Positions 38,819 through 46,978 of a stretch of 64,000 nt of DNA are shown here, piece after piece. The DNA lies in assembly GCA_035308165.1 (NCBI GenBank), contig DATGHC010000002.1:1-64000 (forward strand), given 5' to 3'. Positions within the stretch are counted from its first letter, which is position 1. The number at the start of each line of letters is the position of its first letter. A program made the translations under genes and the position numbers. The notes under the pieces are model-generated. The model did no database searches. It was not told the origin of the DNA and saw nothing but the letters and a program-made list of their open reading frames with translations. This DNA is from DASTCZ01 sp035308165. Lineage in GTDB: Bacteria > Acidobacteriota > Terriglobia > Acidiferrales > UBA7541.

Positions 38819-41440
38819 CTATTCGTGTCTGAGGGCGACTATTGGATCCACGCACATGGCACGCCGCGCGGGGACATAGGACGCGGCGAAGGCCACGAGT
38901 GCGAGGAGCGCCGCCACGCTGACGAACGTCAGCGGATCCGCGGGACGCACCTGGAAGAGCTGGCTGGCGAGAAAACGGGACAAGGCGAGCGCTGCCGGTA
39001 TTCCGAGCGCCAAGCCAATCAACACCAAAATCGCGGATTCTCCGAAAATCAGACGCAGAACATTAACGGGCGAGGCGCCGAGCGCGATGCGAATCCCGAT
39101 TTCGTGAGTTCGGCGAGAGACGGAATAAGAAATGACGCCGAAAATTCCCGCAGCGGCCAAGACCAGTGCCAGCAACCCAAACAGACCGATCAACAGCGTG
39201 CGGAATCTGGGCTGGGCTACTGAGGTGTAGAAAATGTCGGGCATGGCGGCGATATCGGTGACCGGCAGGTCTTTATCCATTTTGCGGACTTCCTCGCGGA
39301 TGGTTGCGGCTACTTCGGATGGAGTAAGGTCGCTCCGAGTGATGATGATCGCGCCCCAGAGCGGCGCTTGAACGAAGGGCACATACATCATGGGGCCGGG
39401 GTCCTTGTTGAGCGCGACATCGCGGATGTCTCCAACGACCCCTACGATTTCCCGCGTAGCGTTGGGCGCGAGGGGAAATCCAAAAGTGAGCCGCTGCCCG
39501 AGGGGATCCTGGCGGGGGAAATATTGCCGGGCCATGGCCTGGCTGATTATGGTCACGGGCGCGGAGGAGGACGAATCGTATTGATTAAAGAAGCGGCCGC
39601 GAAGCAAAGGAATGCCCATCACATGAAAATATTCCGGGCTGATGGAAGAGTAATCCGCCGTGCGCGTAACGCCGGCATTCGCGGGGGGAACCCCCACGAT
39701 ATCGAATTGCTGATTCACAGCGTTGTGGGCCACGGGCAGGGGTATCCCGATTGCCGAATCCTGCAGACCGGGATGAGCCTGAACGCGAGGCAGCAATTCG
39801 TTTCCGAAGGCGGCCCATTGACTGGGCATGGAATATTGAAATCTGGGAAGTGAGACTTCGGCCTTCACGAGATGCGCGGGGTTGAAGCCCGGATCTACCG
39901 ACGTTAATGAAATGAAGCTGCGGATCAGCAGCCCCGCGCCCACCAGCAGAATCATCGCCAGCGCAATTTCCGCGACGGCCAGCAAGTTGCGCGCGCGTCG
40001 GCGCAGGTTGGCTTCACCGGATTGGCCGGCGCCCTCCTTGAGGCTGGTGCGCAAATTGGAATCGGCGGCGAAGAGCGCGGGCGCCAAGCCAAAAACGAAG
40101 CCGGCGACCACAGAAAGCAGAAGTGCAAAAATAAGTACGGCGGGATCCACGTGAATGATGGAGGCTTCTGGCAAATCGGAGGGCAGAAGCGTGCCGAGAG
40201 TTCGCACGCCCCAGTAGGCAAGCCCGATACCGGCGAGGCCGCCGAGAAGGCCGAGAGTCGCAGTCTCCGTGAGGAGCTGCCGGACGATGCGGCCGCGGCC
40301 GGCACCCAAAGCGATGCGAACCGCCATCTCGCGGACGCGTGACGTGGCGCGAGCAAGGAGCAAGTTGGCGATGTTGGCACAGGCAATCAACAGAACGAGA
40401 CCAACAGCGCCCATGAGTACGAACAAGGCAGACTTTAGATTACTGACCAGCCCTGCTTGAAGAGGAACGACGTGGACGACCCAGCCGGTGTTTTCGGCTG
40501 GAAATTCCTTGGCGAGGCGGGCGGCTATGGCATCCATTTCCGTTTGCGCTTGCGCAACGGAAACGCCGGGTTTGAGGCGAGCCAGAGTGCGCAACAAGCG
40601 AATGTTGCGCTTTGGCATCCACGCGCTCCAAAGAGGGTCCTGCACAATCGGAATCCAGACATCCGAGTTCTTGGTCACGAACGGCATCCGAAAACTCGAC
40701 GACATGATCCCCACAATCGTGAAGGGGCGCTTATCGAGATCAATGGACGTGCCGATTACGCCCGGGTCCGCGCCGAACTGGCTGCGCCACAAATCTTCGC
40801 TCAGGATTACCACGGGTGGGGCGCCCAGCTTGCCATCTTCGTGGAGAAATGTGCGGCCTGCGATGGGCTTCACGCCCAAAGTGGAAAAAATCTCCGGCGT
40901 CACGTCACCAGTATGGACGGTGGTGGGATCGCCGTGCCCGGTCAAGGTCAGATCGTGATTTTGATTTCCGGCTACGTCGCGGAAGACTTGGTTCTGCTCC
41001 CGGAGTTCAGTGAAACTCGGAAAAGCCCAGCCCGCCTCAACTATCCCCTCTTGTGGCTTGGATTGAAGAACGATGACCAATTGATTTGGATTGGGATAGG
41101 GAAGCGGTTTGAGGAGAACGGCGTAGACAACGCTAAAGATGGCGGTGTTGGCGCCGATGCCGAGGGCCAGTGTAAGGATGGCGATGGCCGTGAAGCCGGG
41201 GGATTTGCGCAGGGTGCGGAGACCGAAGCGGACGTCCTGAAGCAACTGCTCCAGCCAGAGGACGCTCCAAACCTTGCGAGTGTCTTCCTTGACGTGCGTC
41301 ACGTTTCCGAACTTGCGTAAGGCCGCATGACGCGCGTCATCCGGGGACATGCCGCGGGTGATGTTGTCCCGGGTTTCCCGCGCAATGTGGTCGCGGATGT
41401 CCTGGTCGAGATCGTGGAGCATGCGCTTGCGATTGGTCAT
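38819..41440 (-). CDS. ADOP-family duplicated ABC permease (second copy)
   Basis: 873-aa permease, same architecture as the copy at 29.7 kb: soluble prefix (MLHDLDQDIRDHIARETRDN; DDARHAALRKFG), first MacB-like unit (LRKSPGFTAIAILTLALGIG; ATSRVREMAVRIALGAG), second unit (SVSRRTHEIGIRIALGASP) ending DPIVALRHE. ATG 41440 overlaps the PadR stop by 4 nt (ATGA) and has GGGAGGG about 7 nt upstream, so it is translationally coupled to PadR. Upstream in-frame codons to 41503 lie inside the PadR gene and are not preferred. No linked ATPase. Confidence 0.92.
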   Translation of the reverse strand: MTNRKRMLHDLDQDIRDHIARETRDNITRGMSPDDARHAALRKFGNVTHVKEDTRKVWSVLWLEQLLQDVRFGLRTLRKSPGFTAIAILTLALGIGANTAIFSVVYAVLLKPLPYPNPNQLVIVLQSKPQEGIVEAGWAFPSFTELREQNQVFRDVAGNQNHDLTLTGHGDPTTVHTGDVTPEIFSTLGVKPIAGRTFLHEDGKLGAPPVVILSEDLWRSQFGADPGVIGTSIDLDKRPFTIVGIMSSSFRMPFVTKNSDVWIPIVQDPLWSAWMPKRNIRLLRTLARLKPGVSVAQAQTEMDAIAARLAKEFPAENTGWVVHVVPLQAGLVSNLKSALFVLMGAVGLVLLIACANIANLLLARATSRVREMAVRIALGAGRGRIVRQLLTETATLGLLGGLAGIGLAYWGVRTLGTLLPSDLPEASIIHVDPAVLIFALLLSVVAGFVFGLAPALFAADSNLRTSLKEGAGQSGEANLRRRARNLLAVAEIALAMILLVGAGLLIRSFISLTSVDPGFNPAHLVKAEVSLPRFQYSMPSQWAAFGNELLPRVQAHPGLQDSAIGIPLPVAHNAVNQQFDIVGVPPANAGVTRTADYSSISPEYFHVMGIPLLRGRFFNQYDSSSSAPVTIISQAMARQYFPRQDPLGQRLTFGFPLAPNATREIVGVVGDIRDVALNKDPGPMMYVPFVQAPLWGAIIITRSDLTPSEVAATIREEVRKMDKDLPVTDIAAMPDIFYTSVAQPRFRTLLIGLFGLLALVLAAAGIFGVISYSVSRRTHEIGIRIALGASPVNVLRLIFGESAILVLIGLALGIPAALALSRFLASQLFQVRPADPLTFVSVAALLALVAFAASYVPARRAMCVDPIVALRHE

Positions 41441-41799
41441 GATTGGCCCTCCCGCTGAGCGGGACGGAGGATCCTCGCAATGGCGCCGGCTAGCTTGTCC
41501 CACTTGCCGGTTTCAACGGTCAGTTGGCGCCGGCCTTTAGCGGTCAGCCCATAAAATTTAGCGCGGCGATTGTTTTCGGAGGTGCCCTCCTCAAATGAAA
41601 TCCATCGGCGCTTGATGAGCCGGTGGAGCGCGGGATAAAGAGATCCTTGTTCGACCTGGAGAACGTCGGCCGATTGGGATTCGATGGCTTTGGCGATGGC
41701 GTGACCGTGGGCCGGGCCCAACTGCAGCGTGCGGAGGATCAGCAGGTCCAGGGTGCCCTGGAGGAGTTCAATGCGTTGCCGTTCTTGTTTAGTAGACAT
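41437..41799 (-). CDS. PadR-family transcriptional regulator (partner of the second ADOP)
   Basis: 120-aa regulator with the PadR winged helix: LLQGTLDLLILRTLQLGPAH, SLYPALHRLIKRRWISFEE with the recognition helix and wing, and a C-terminal dimer helix containing RKQLT-like text. It is directly upstream of and coupled to the ADOP gene by a 4-nt overlap, the usual acidobacterial PadR-ADOP pair, where it probably represses its own operon. No ribosome site precedes ATG 41799, and the promoter lies so close that the message is probably leaderless (see separate entry). Confidence 0.9.
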   Translation of the reverse strand: MSTKQERQRIELLQGTLDLLILRTLQLGPAHGHAIAKAIESQSADVLQVEQGSLYPALHRLIKRRWISFEEGTSENNRRAKFYGLTAKGRRQLTVETGKWDKLAGAIARILRPAQREGQS

Positions 41800-41807
41800 T
41801 CTAGGTG

Positions 41808-41836
41808 AGAGTACTGCGGGACGGGTAGAATGTCAA
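41808..41836 (-). promoter_or_regulatory. Promoter of the PadR-ADOP operon
   Basis: On the minus strand TTGACA (41836-41831), a 17-nt spacer and TACTCT (41813-41808) form a good sigma-70 promoter. Only 8 nt separate the -10 from ATG 41799, so the transcript should start at or within two bases of the ATG. The octamer GTAGAATG (plus strand 41825-41832) overlaps the -35; the same octamer is in the second PadR promoter. Confidence 0.6.
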
Positions 41837-41856
41837 GGTGAACGGTACGCTGGTCC

Positions 41857-42780
41857 CTAAGAAAGACCGTTTCCGCAAGACTGCTTCTGATCCGACCAAT
41901 ACTGGGCGCTGAAGGTGGTGAGAATTTCCGGGACGTAGAGAGAACCGTGGCCATTGAGGCACAAATATTCCGTGCCGCTCCGCTCCAGAAATATTTGGGA
42001 GAGTTGGCCGATTCTGATTGGATTGGAAAGCACCCGGAGACATACGGGGCAGCGCTGTCTCTGGTCGAGCAAGGCCCAGCGAAATGCCAGGAAGTACGCG
42101 ACCAGAGTGAATTGCGGCAGAAGGCGACCGAGCACCGGCGCCAAGTCCAGAGTTCCGCAAAATATGATTGAGATGAACAAACACAATTTGATTCCCAGAA
42201 AAGCCCATCTTTCAAATCGCTTGGCCCGGGATAGCGACCCCGGCATCGCGGAATATTCACCGATCGCCAAAGATGTTGTGGAAGGCAACGCCAGGAAAGC
42301 AAGAGCTACCAGCAGAAAATAGCCGAAGATGACTGCGCGACTTTCCCTGGCCTCACGCATGAGCGCCTCGTAGGGACCAGAAGAACGAAAAAAGAAGAAA
42401 ACAGAGAGCGCGGCAAGCACCAAGAGGAACAGGAGGCAGTGCAACGGGGATTGCAACCACAGATGCCGACGAGAGTCAGGACTGCAATCATTACGCCGAA
42501 ACCAGAGGGCATCTTTGAAAGCACCGAGAGAGAAAAATAACACGGTCTTTTTTTGCAACAATCCGCTCCAATTCCATCGCGCAAGCCGCGTCCCGTGGAG
42601 CGTCGATTCGCGCGAACGCAAATTGCGCGGCGAAGGATCGCAACTCTGCAGAACGTACCAAAGCTCAGAGTTCCATCCGGCCAGCCACTCCGCGCGGCGC
42701 GAGCGCGGCACGAGAACCGCGGCGCTCGAAAGGATGATCGAATGCATGGGGACGCCGCCGCGCTTGGTCTGAATGTTCAT
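41857..42780 (-). CDS. Membrane protein coupled to the second PadR gene
   Basis: 307-aa protein. It has an N-terminal part with VLVPRSRRAEWLAGWNSELW, a motif I have seen in proteins next to acidobacterial permeases, about five membrane helices (roughly 120-270), and a C-terminal Cys-bearing part (QRCPVCLRVL ... LCLNGHG) that could bind zinc. ATG 42780 overlaps the PadR stop by 4 nt and has GGAAAGG about 1-7 nt upstream. The frame is open to 42936 but that part overlaps PadR. Function unknown. Confidence 0.72.
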   Translation of the reverse strand: MNIQTKRGGVPMHSIILSSAAVLVPRSRRAEWLAGWNSELWYVLQSCDPSPRNLRSRESTLHGTRLARWNWSGLLQKKTVLFFSLGAFKDALWFRRNDCSPDSRRHLWLQSPLHCLLFLLVLAALSVFFFFRSSGPYEALMREARESRAVIFGYFLLVALAFLALPSTTSLAIGEYSAMPGSLSRAKRFERWAFLGIKLCLFISIIFCGTLDLAPVLGRLLPQFTLVAYFLAFRWALLDQRQRCPVCLRVLSNPIRIGQLSQIFLERSGTEYLCLNGHGSLYVPEILTTFSAQYWSDQKQSCGNGLS

Positions 42781-43091
42781 ACCTTTCCTTCCAGTGACGG
42801 GACAAGCCTGGCGAGGAGCGGATATCGCTTGCTGGACTTGCGCAGTGCGGTCTTGCCGGAAGGCGTGAGCTTGTAATATTTCCTGGGCGGGCGCTGTTCT
42901 GCATCCGCAATCGACTGAAGCTCGCGCTGCGAGCAAATCAGGCCCTCCTGTTCCAGGCGGCGCAACGCTGGGTAGACGGTTCCACTGGGAAGACCGGTGG
43001 TCTCCATCAGATTGTAGCCATAGATATAACCGGAATGGATAGCGAGAAGAATCATGGCGGCGGTGTGGGAAAGCTTGGGGTCTGAGAGCAT
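42777..43091 (-). CDS. PadR-family transcriptional regulator (divergent from the ABC exporter)
   Basis: 104-aa PadR protein with HTH parts AAMILLAIHSGYIYGYNLME and SGTVYPALRRLEQEGLICSQ, and a wing ending PPRKYYKLTPSGKTALRK. It is divergent from the ABC exporter genes at 43.2-45.7 kb and coupled by 4 nt to the membrane-protein gene downstream. A double operator-like repeat fills the space in between, so it very likely represses both directions. There is no ribosome site; a TATACT box ends 5 nt before the ATG, so the mRNA is probably leaderless. Confidence 0.9.
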   Translation of the reverse strand: MLSDPKLSHTAAMILLAIHSGYIYGYNLMETTGLPSGTVYPALRRLEQEGLICSQRELQSIADAEQRPPRKYYKLTPSGKTALRKSSKRYPLLARLVPSLEGKV

Positions 43092-43102
43092 GGGGAAGTA
43101 TA

Positions 43103-43153
43103 CCCTATGTAGAATGCTACTTGACAGGCCTAACAGTAGAATGCTACATAGGG
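43103..43153. promoter_or_regulatory. Double PadR-operator candidate (two GTAGAATGCTAC palindromes)
   Basis: GTAGAATGCTAC occurs at 43109-43120 and 43136-43147, 27 bp centre to centre. The outer flanks are CCCTAT (43103-43108) and ATAGGG (43148-43153), so the block is also an overall inverted repeat. Each copy has GTAG/CTAC arms with a 4-nt centre. It lies right upstream of the PadR -10 (TATACT, 43102-43097, minus strand) and between PadR and the divergent ABC gene. This is what a repressor site for both directions should look like. Confidence 0.65.
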
Positions 43154-43229
43154 GGCTTGATGATGGCCATGCCGGGTTGGAGGGCGGATTCGCGGGGGCA
43201 GACGGCCACCTTTCCTGTCAGCTAGAAAC

Positions 43230-43994
43230 ATGCTGCAACTCCAAAATGTGTCGAAGAGGTTCCGTGGGACGGTCGCCGTTGACGACGTGAGCTTTTCGGC
43301 GCGGGCCGGCGAGATTACCGGATACCTGGGGCCGAACGGCTCAGGCAAATCCACAACGATGAAGATGATCACCGGGCTTATCGCGATGAGCTCCGGCGAG
43401 ATCTTGTTTGAGGGTGCGCCCATTCGGCGTGACCTGATCGCGTTTAAGCGGCGATTTGGATATGTCCCCGAGGAGCCGCATCTTTACTCGCATCTTAGCG
43501 GGCATGAATACCTCATGATGGTGGGCCAACTTCGGAATCTGCCGCCCGCGACTGCAGCGGAGCGGATTGACGGGATGCTCCAGTTGCTTTCACTGCATCG
43601 CGATCGGCACGCGGCGATATCAGGGTACTCGAAAGGTATGCGGCAAAAGGTTCTGCTCATCGCGGCACTCCTGCACAATCCCGATCTGATCCTTCTGGAT
43701 GAACCGTTTTCTGGGCTCGATGTCGGCACGGGGCTCATCTTGCGGCGCTTGATTCAGGAGTTGGCGGCACGGGGCAAAGTGGTTCTGTTTAGCTCCCACG
43801 AACTTGAAACCGTGGAACGAGTCTGCTCGCGCGTCGTGATTCTGCACCGTGGCAAGGTGGTGGCCGACGATTCCATCGAGCGGCTGCGCACTTTGATGGA
43901 GCTTCCGTCACTGGAGAGAATTTTCTCTCAGCTTGCCATTGAACAAGATACAACGGCGATTTCGAGAGAAATCGCGGACCTGATGGGGGCATGA
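43230..43994 (+). CDS. ABC exporter ATP-binding protein
   Basis: 254-aa ATPase of the drug/antibiotic-exporter type: Walker A GPNGSGKST, signature YSKGMRQK, Walker B LILLDEPFSGLD, and the switch His in LFSSHELETVE. The C-terminal 50 residues carry no further domain. It is 9 nt upstream of a 565-aa membrane protein gene, which should be its permease. A PadR gene is divergent, with operator-like repeats between. Substrate unknown; PadR control of small-molecule exporters is common. Confidence 0.92.
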   Translation: MLQLQNVSKRFRGTVAVDDVSFSARAGEITGYLGPNGSGKSTTMKMITGLIAMSSGEILFEGAPIRRDLIAFKRRFGYVPEEPHLYSHLSGHEYLMMVGQLRNLPPATAAERIDGMLQLLSLHRDRHAAISGYSKGMRQKVLLIAALLHNPDLILLDEPFSGLDVGTGLILRRLIQELAARGKVVLFSSHELETVERVCSRVVILHRGKVVADDSIERLRTLMELPSLERIFSQLAIEQDTTAISREIADLMGA

Positions 43995-44003
43995 GCGTTT
44001 CAC

Positions 44004-45701
44004 GTGAGTAGACTTCAATTCCGTGTCCTCTACCGACTGTTCCTCTTTCGAGTGGTCGATCTGGAATTGCTTTCTGATTCAGCCAGAGGCGACGCCAGCA
44101 AGTTGTTCGGTCAGTTCGCGGCGCTGCTTATTATGGTGAGTCTGCTGCTTGCGTATGCGGGATTGGTTCTTGGGGGAGTCCACGCGCCCGCACAGCAAAT
44201 GATCGCGTCAAACTGGAGCTTTGAGCTGCTTCTGATATCGACGACGATGCTGGTCGTGGGATTGTTCGCTGTTTTGAGCTGGGATTCGATGTTTCCTGAC
44301 CGGCGGGACGTTTTGATGCTTGCTCCGTTGCCAGTGCGCGCGCGGACATTTTTCCTGGCGAAAGTGGCGGCGGTGGCGACGGCATTGGGTCTGGCGGTTG
44401 GAGCACTACACAGTTTTGCAGGAATTGTGTGGCCCATAGCTTTATCCCCAGCACACAGCGGAATCCTGGGAGAGATACGATCGTTCGCGGCGTACTGGAT
44501 TACCATGCTTTCAGCCGGTGCGTTTCTGCTTTGTTCACTATTGTGCGTGCAAGGATTAGCCGCGCTTCTCCCGCGGCAACTATTCCTGCGAGTATCCGCG
44601 TTTTTACAACTGACCGCGTTCTGCCTGCTCCTCAGCGTTTACTTTCTCCAGCCGACGATGGTGACGCCGGAAGAGCTAACCGCACCTCGGAATCAACATT
44701 TGTTGGCTTTGCTTCCGCCGTATTGGTTTCTGGGTATGTTTCAGACCCTCAACGGAAGCGCGCATCCGGCACTTGCGGCGCTGGCGTGGCGCGCGGCGTA
44801 TGGTCTGGGGATCGCAGTATTGGGAGCCGGCGTTGCGTTCCTGCTATCGTATTTCCGCACTCTTCGGAAGATTGTTGAGGAACCGGACATCGCACCCGGC
44901 GCTCGAGGAGGTTCATGGTTGCCGAGCTTTGGAGATGCGGCGATGACGGCGCTGGTGGAATTCAACATTCGGACGGTGTTCCGGAGCCGCCAGCACCGGC
45001 TTATTTTGTCTTTCTTTTTGGGGCTTGCGTTCACCATCGTCGTCCTTTATGTGAAAACACCGCTGGCCCAAAACAATCTTCAGGGCGCGCCGAACACAAA
45101 TCCCTGGCTCCAGGCCAATGTGCCGCTTTTGGTCTCGAGCATCGTGATGATGTGGTTCGCGGTGATCGGAACACGGATGGTGTTTGCAATGCCGATCGAG
45201 CTGCGCGCCAACTGGATTTTCCGCATGACGAATGTGCGCGGAGTACAGGATTGCTTAAGCGCCACGCGACGCTCGCTGCTTACACTAGCGGTGGCGCCCG
45301 TTTGGATGATTTGGGCGGGAGTGCTTTTGTGGCTGTGGCCGTTGCGACCGGCGGCGGAACATTTGGCGGTGTTGGGACTTCTGGGGGCGATATTGGTGGA
45401 GGCCTGTCTGCACGACTTTCACAAAATTCCGTTCACTTGCTCTTATCTGCCCGGCAAAGCCAATGTGTACCACCTTTTTTTCCTGTACGCGATGATATCG
45501 GTCTATTTGCTGGATAGGTCAGCCACACTGGAACTGAATTCCTTCCGGAACACGGTGCAATACACCATCGTCCTGATAGTCATGACCATCGTGGCCATTT
45601 TGATGAGACGTCGCACGGAGATGCTGGCGCGATCCGATGGACAAGAATTGCGATTCGAGGAAGAGGGAGATCCGGCAGTCATTGAATTGGGGCTGAATTG
45701 A
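44004..45701 (+). CDS. Large ABC-2-like integral membrane protein, partner of the ATPase
   Basis: 565-aa protein with about 12 membrane helices in two blocks (roughly 35-270 and 320-545) separated by a soluble stretch (EEPDIAPGARGGSWLPSFGD). I see no named domain beyond a general resemblance to ABC-2-type permeases. The start GTG 44004 follows the ATPase stop by 9 nt, so they are expected to form one transporter. The C-terminal tail is acidic and cytoplasmic. It converges on the 45.7-kb gene. Confidence 0.8.
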   Translation: MSRLQFRVLYRLFLFRVVDLELLSDSARGDASKLFGQFAALLIMVSLLLAYAGLVLGGVHAPAQQMIASNWSFELLLISTTMLVVGLFAVLSWDSMFPDRRDVLMLAPLPVRARTFFLAKVAAVATALGLAVGALHSFAGIVWPIALSPAHSGILGEIRSFAAYWITMLSAGAFLLCSLLCVQGLAALLPRQLFLRVSAFLQLTAFCLLLSVYFLQPTMVTPEELTAPRNQHLLALLPPYWFLGMFQTLNGSAHPALAALAWRAAYGLGIAVLGAGVAFLLSYFRTLRKIVEEPDIAPGARGGSWLPSFGDAAMTALVEFNIRTVFRSRQHRLILSFFLGLAFTIVVLYVKTPLAQNNLQGAPNTNPWLQANVPLLVSSIVMMWFAVIGTRMVFAMPIELRANWIFRMTNVRGVQDCLSATRRSLLTLAVAPVWMIWAGVLLWLWPLRPAAEHLAVLGLLGAILVEACLHDFHKIPFTCSYLPGKANVYHLFFLYAMISVYLLDRSATLELNSFRNTVQYTIVLIVMTIVAILMRRRTEMLARSDGQELRFEEEGDPAVIELGLN

Positions 45702-45730
45702 GATCGCGCGACTAGCCGAACGCGCGCTAA

Positions 45731-46978
45731 CTAGTGGCTCTTGTTCCAGGTCATGCGGCCGCGCTTGGGGTCGTTGCTTACGAATTCGACTTGATCGGCG
45801 TTATCGACGGTATAGGTGCCGCTATCAGTTAGAGTGCCCGAGCTGGTGAGGATCTCGTAGGTGCTCTGGCCATGTTTGGCAGTCATGGAGCCGCTGCCTT
45901 GATAGCTGGCTTCAAAAGTGTAACGAAAGTTGTAGTCGATGGTGAGTTTCATGGTACCGGTGAGTCCATCCACCGGAATGTTGGTAATCCAACTGCCTAC
46001 AAAGGTAATGCGGTCCACTTCGGGGACGCCGCGGTCGACCGTGCTCCAATCATATTCGGCGGGACCGTAAGGACCGACCACCGGGCCGCTGAAAAATATC
46101 TTCTCCTGATTTTCGATGCGGTAGTGGGCGTCAATCCTTCCGGCGTGATCGGAATGGAGGACCAGAGTTTTCTCGTTGTCCAAAACTTCCACGGTACCGG
46201 CGTCGGAAAGTGTTTCGGTGAGCGTGTAACTGCCGAAGGTGGTTACATGCCAGCTGCGGTTCCAGGTGGCCGACCCATTGGCCATGCTGTTTCGCCAATC
46301 TCCGACGAGAGCCCCGTCAAAATTTGCTCTCACAAAAAAATACCAGCAACCAATAGCGATGACGACGAGCAGACCCACGAGAATAATGGGGCCCGCCTTT
46401 CCTGACTTGGGGGCCGGGGGCATCGGAACTGTTTGCGGGGGAAATGGTTGAGGAACAGGCTGCGGAGGTGGCGTCTGGCTGAAAATGGGCGGAGCCTGTT
46501 GCGGGACGTTGCCCATGGTCGAAACCGGCGGTGGAGGAACTGACACCCAGACCGATTGAGCTGGAGGGGGAGGCGGCGCACCCGGAGATGGAAATCCGGC
46601 GGCATTTTGGGCGGCGCCAAGATTTGCACCCGCGCCGGAAAACGAGCTGGGAGCGGCAATCGGACCGACGCCAAGCGCCGCCGCCCAGGAATCAATGGCC
46701 CACGCTGCTGCTTCGGGCGACATGCGCTCCTGTTCCTGAAGCCGCTGACTCCAGCTGGACGTGACGGTGGCCCAGGGCACGGAGGGATTGGCGGCAGCGG
46801 AAAGAAGGCTGGCAGGCGCACCCTGGCGCAGTGCTCCCATGATGGCCACGACTTCGGTGGGACATTGCGGACAGGCGGACTGAAGCTGAAAGTATAGACG
46901 TTGCGGGTCATTCAAGAGCGAATTGCCTTCCGCGCGCAAAAGCTCCGCCAATTTCATGCGAGGAAGATCATTCATCAT
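45731..46978 (-). CDS. Membrane protein with N-terminal helical domain shared with the 25-kb protein
   Basis: 415-aa protein. Residues 1-105 (LAELLRAEGNSLLNDPQRLY; AAAWAIDSWAAALGV) match the N-terminal domain of the kinase-linked protein at 25.1 kb in this window. A Pro-rich linker follows, then one membrane helix (IILVGLLVVIAIGCWYFFV), and an extracytoplasmic domain of about 160 residues with repeated beta strands (GSYTLTETLSDAGTVEVLDN; GTMKLTIDYNFRYTFEASY), lipocalin-like in pattern. ATG 46978 overlaps the PrsW-gene stop by 4 nt (ATGATGA), so it is coupled to it. Function unknown. Confidence 0.78.
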   Translation of the reverse strand: MMNDLPRMKLAELLRAEGNSLLNDPQRLYFQLQSACPQCPTEVVAIMGALRQGAPASLLSAAANPSVPWATVTSSWSQRLQEQERMSPEAAAWAIDSWAAALGVGPIAAPSSFSGAGANLGAAQNAAGFPSPGAPPPPPAQSVWVSVPPPPVSTMGNVPQQAPPIFSQTPPPQPVPQPFPPQTVPMPPAPKSGKAGPIILVGLLVVIAIGCWYFFVRANFDGALVGDWRNSMANGSATWNRSWHVTTFGSYTLTETLSDAGTVEVLDNEKTLVLHSDHAGRIDAHYRIENQEKIFFSGPVVGPYGPAEYDWSTVDRGVPEVDRITFVGSWITNIPVDGLTGTMKLTIDYNFRYTFEASYQGSGSMTAKHGQSTYEILTSSGTLTDSGTYTVDNADQVEFVSNDPKRGRMTWNKSH

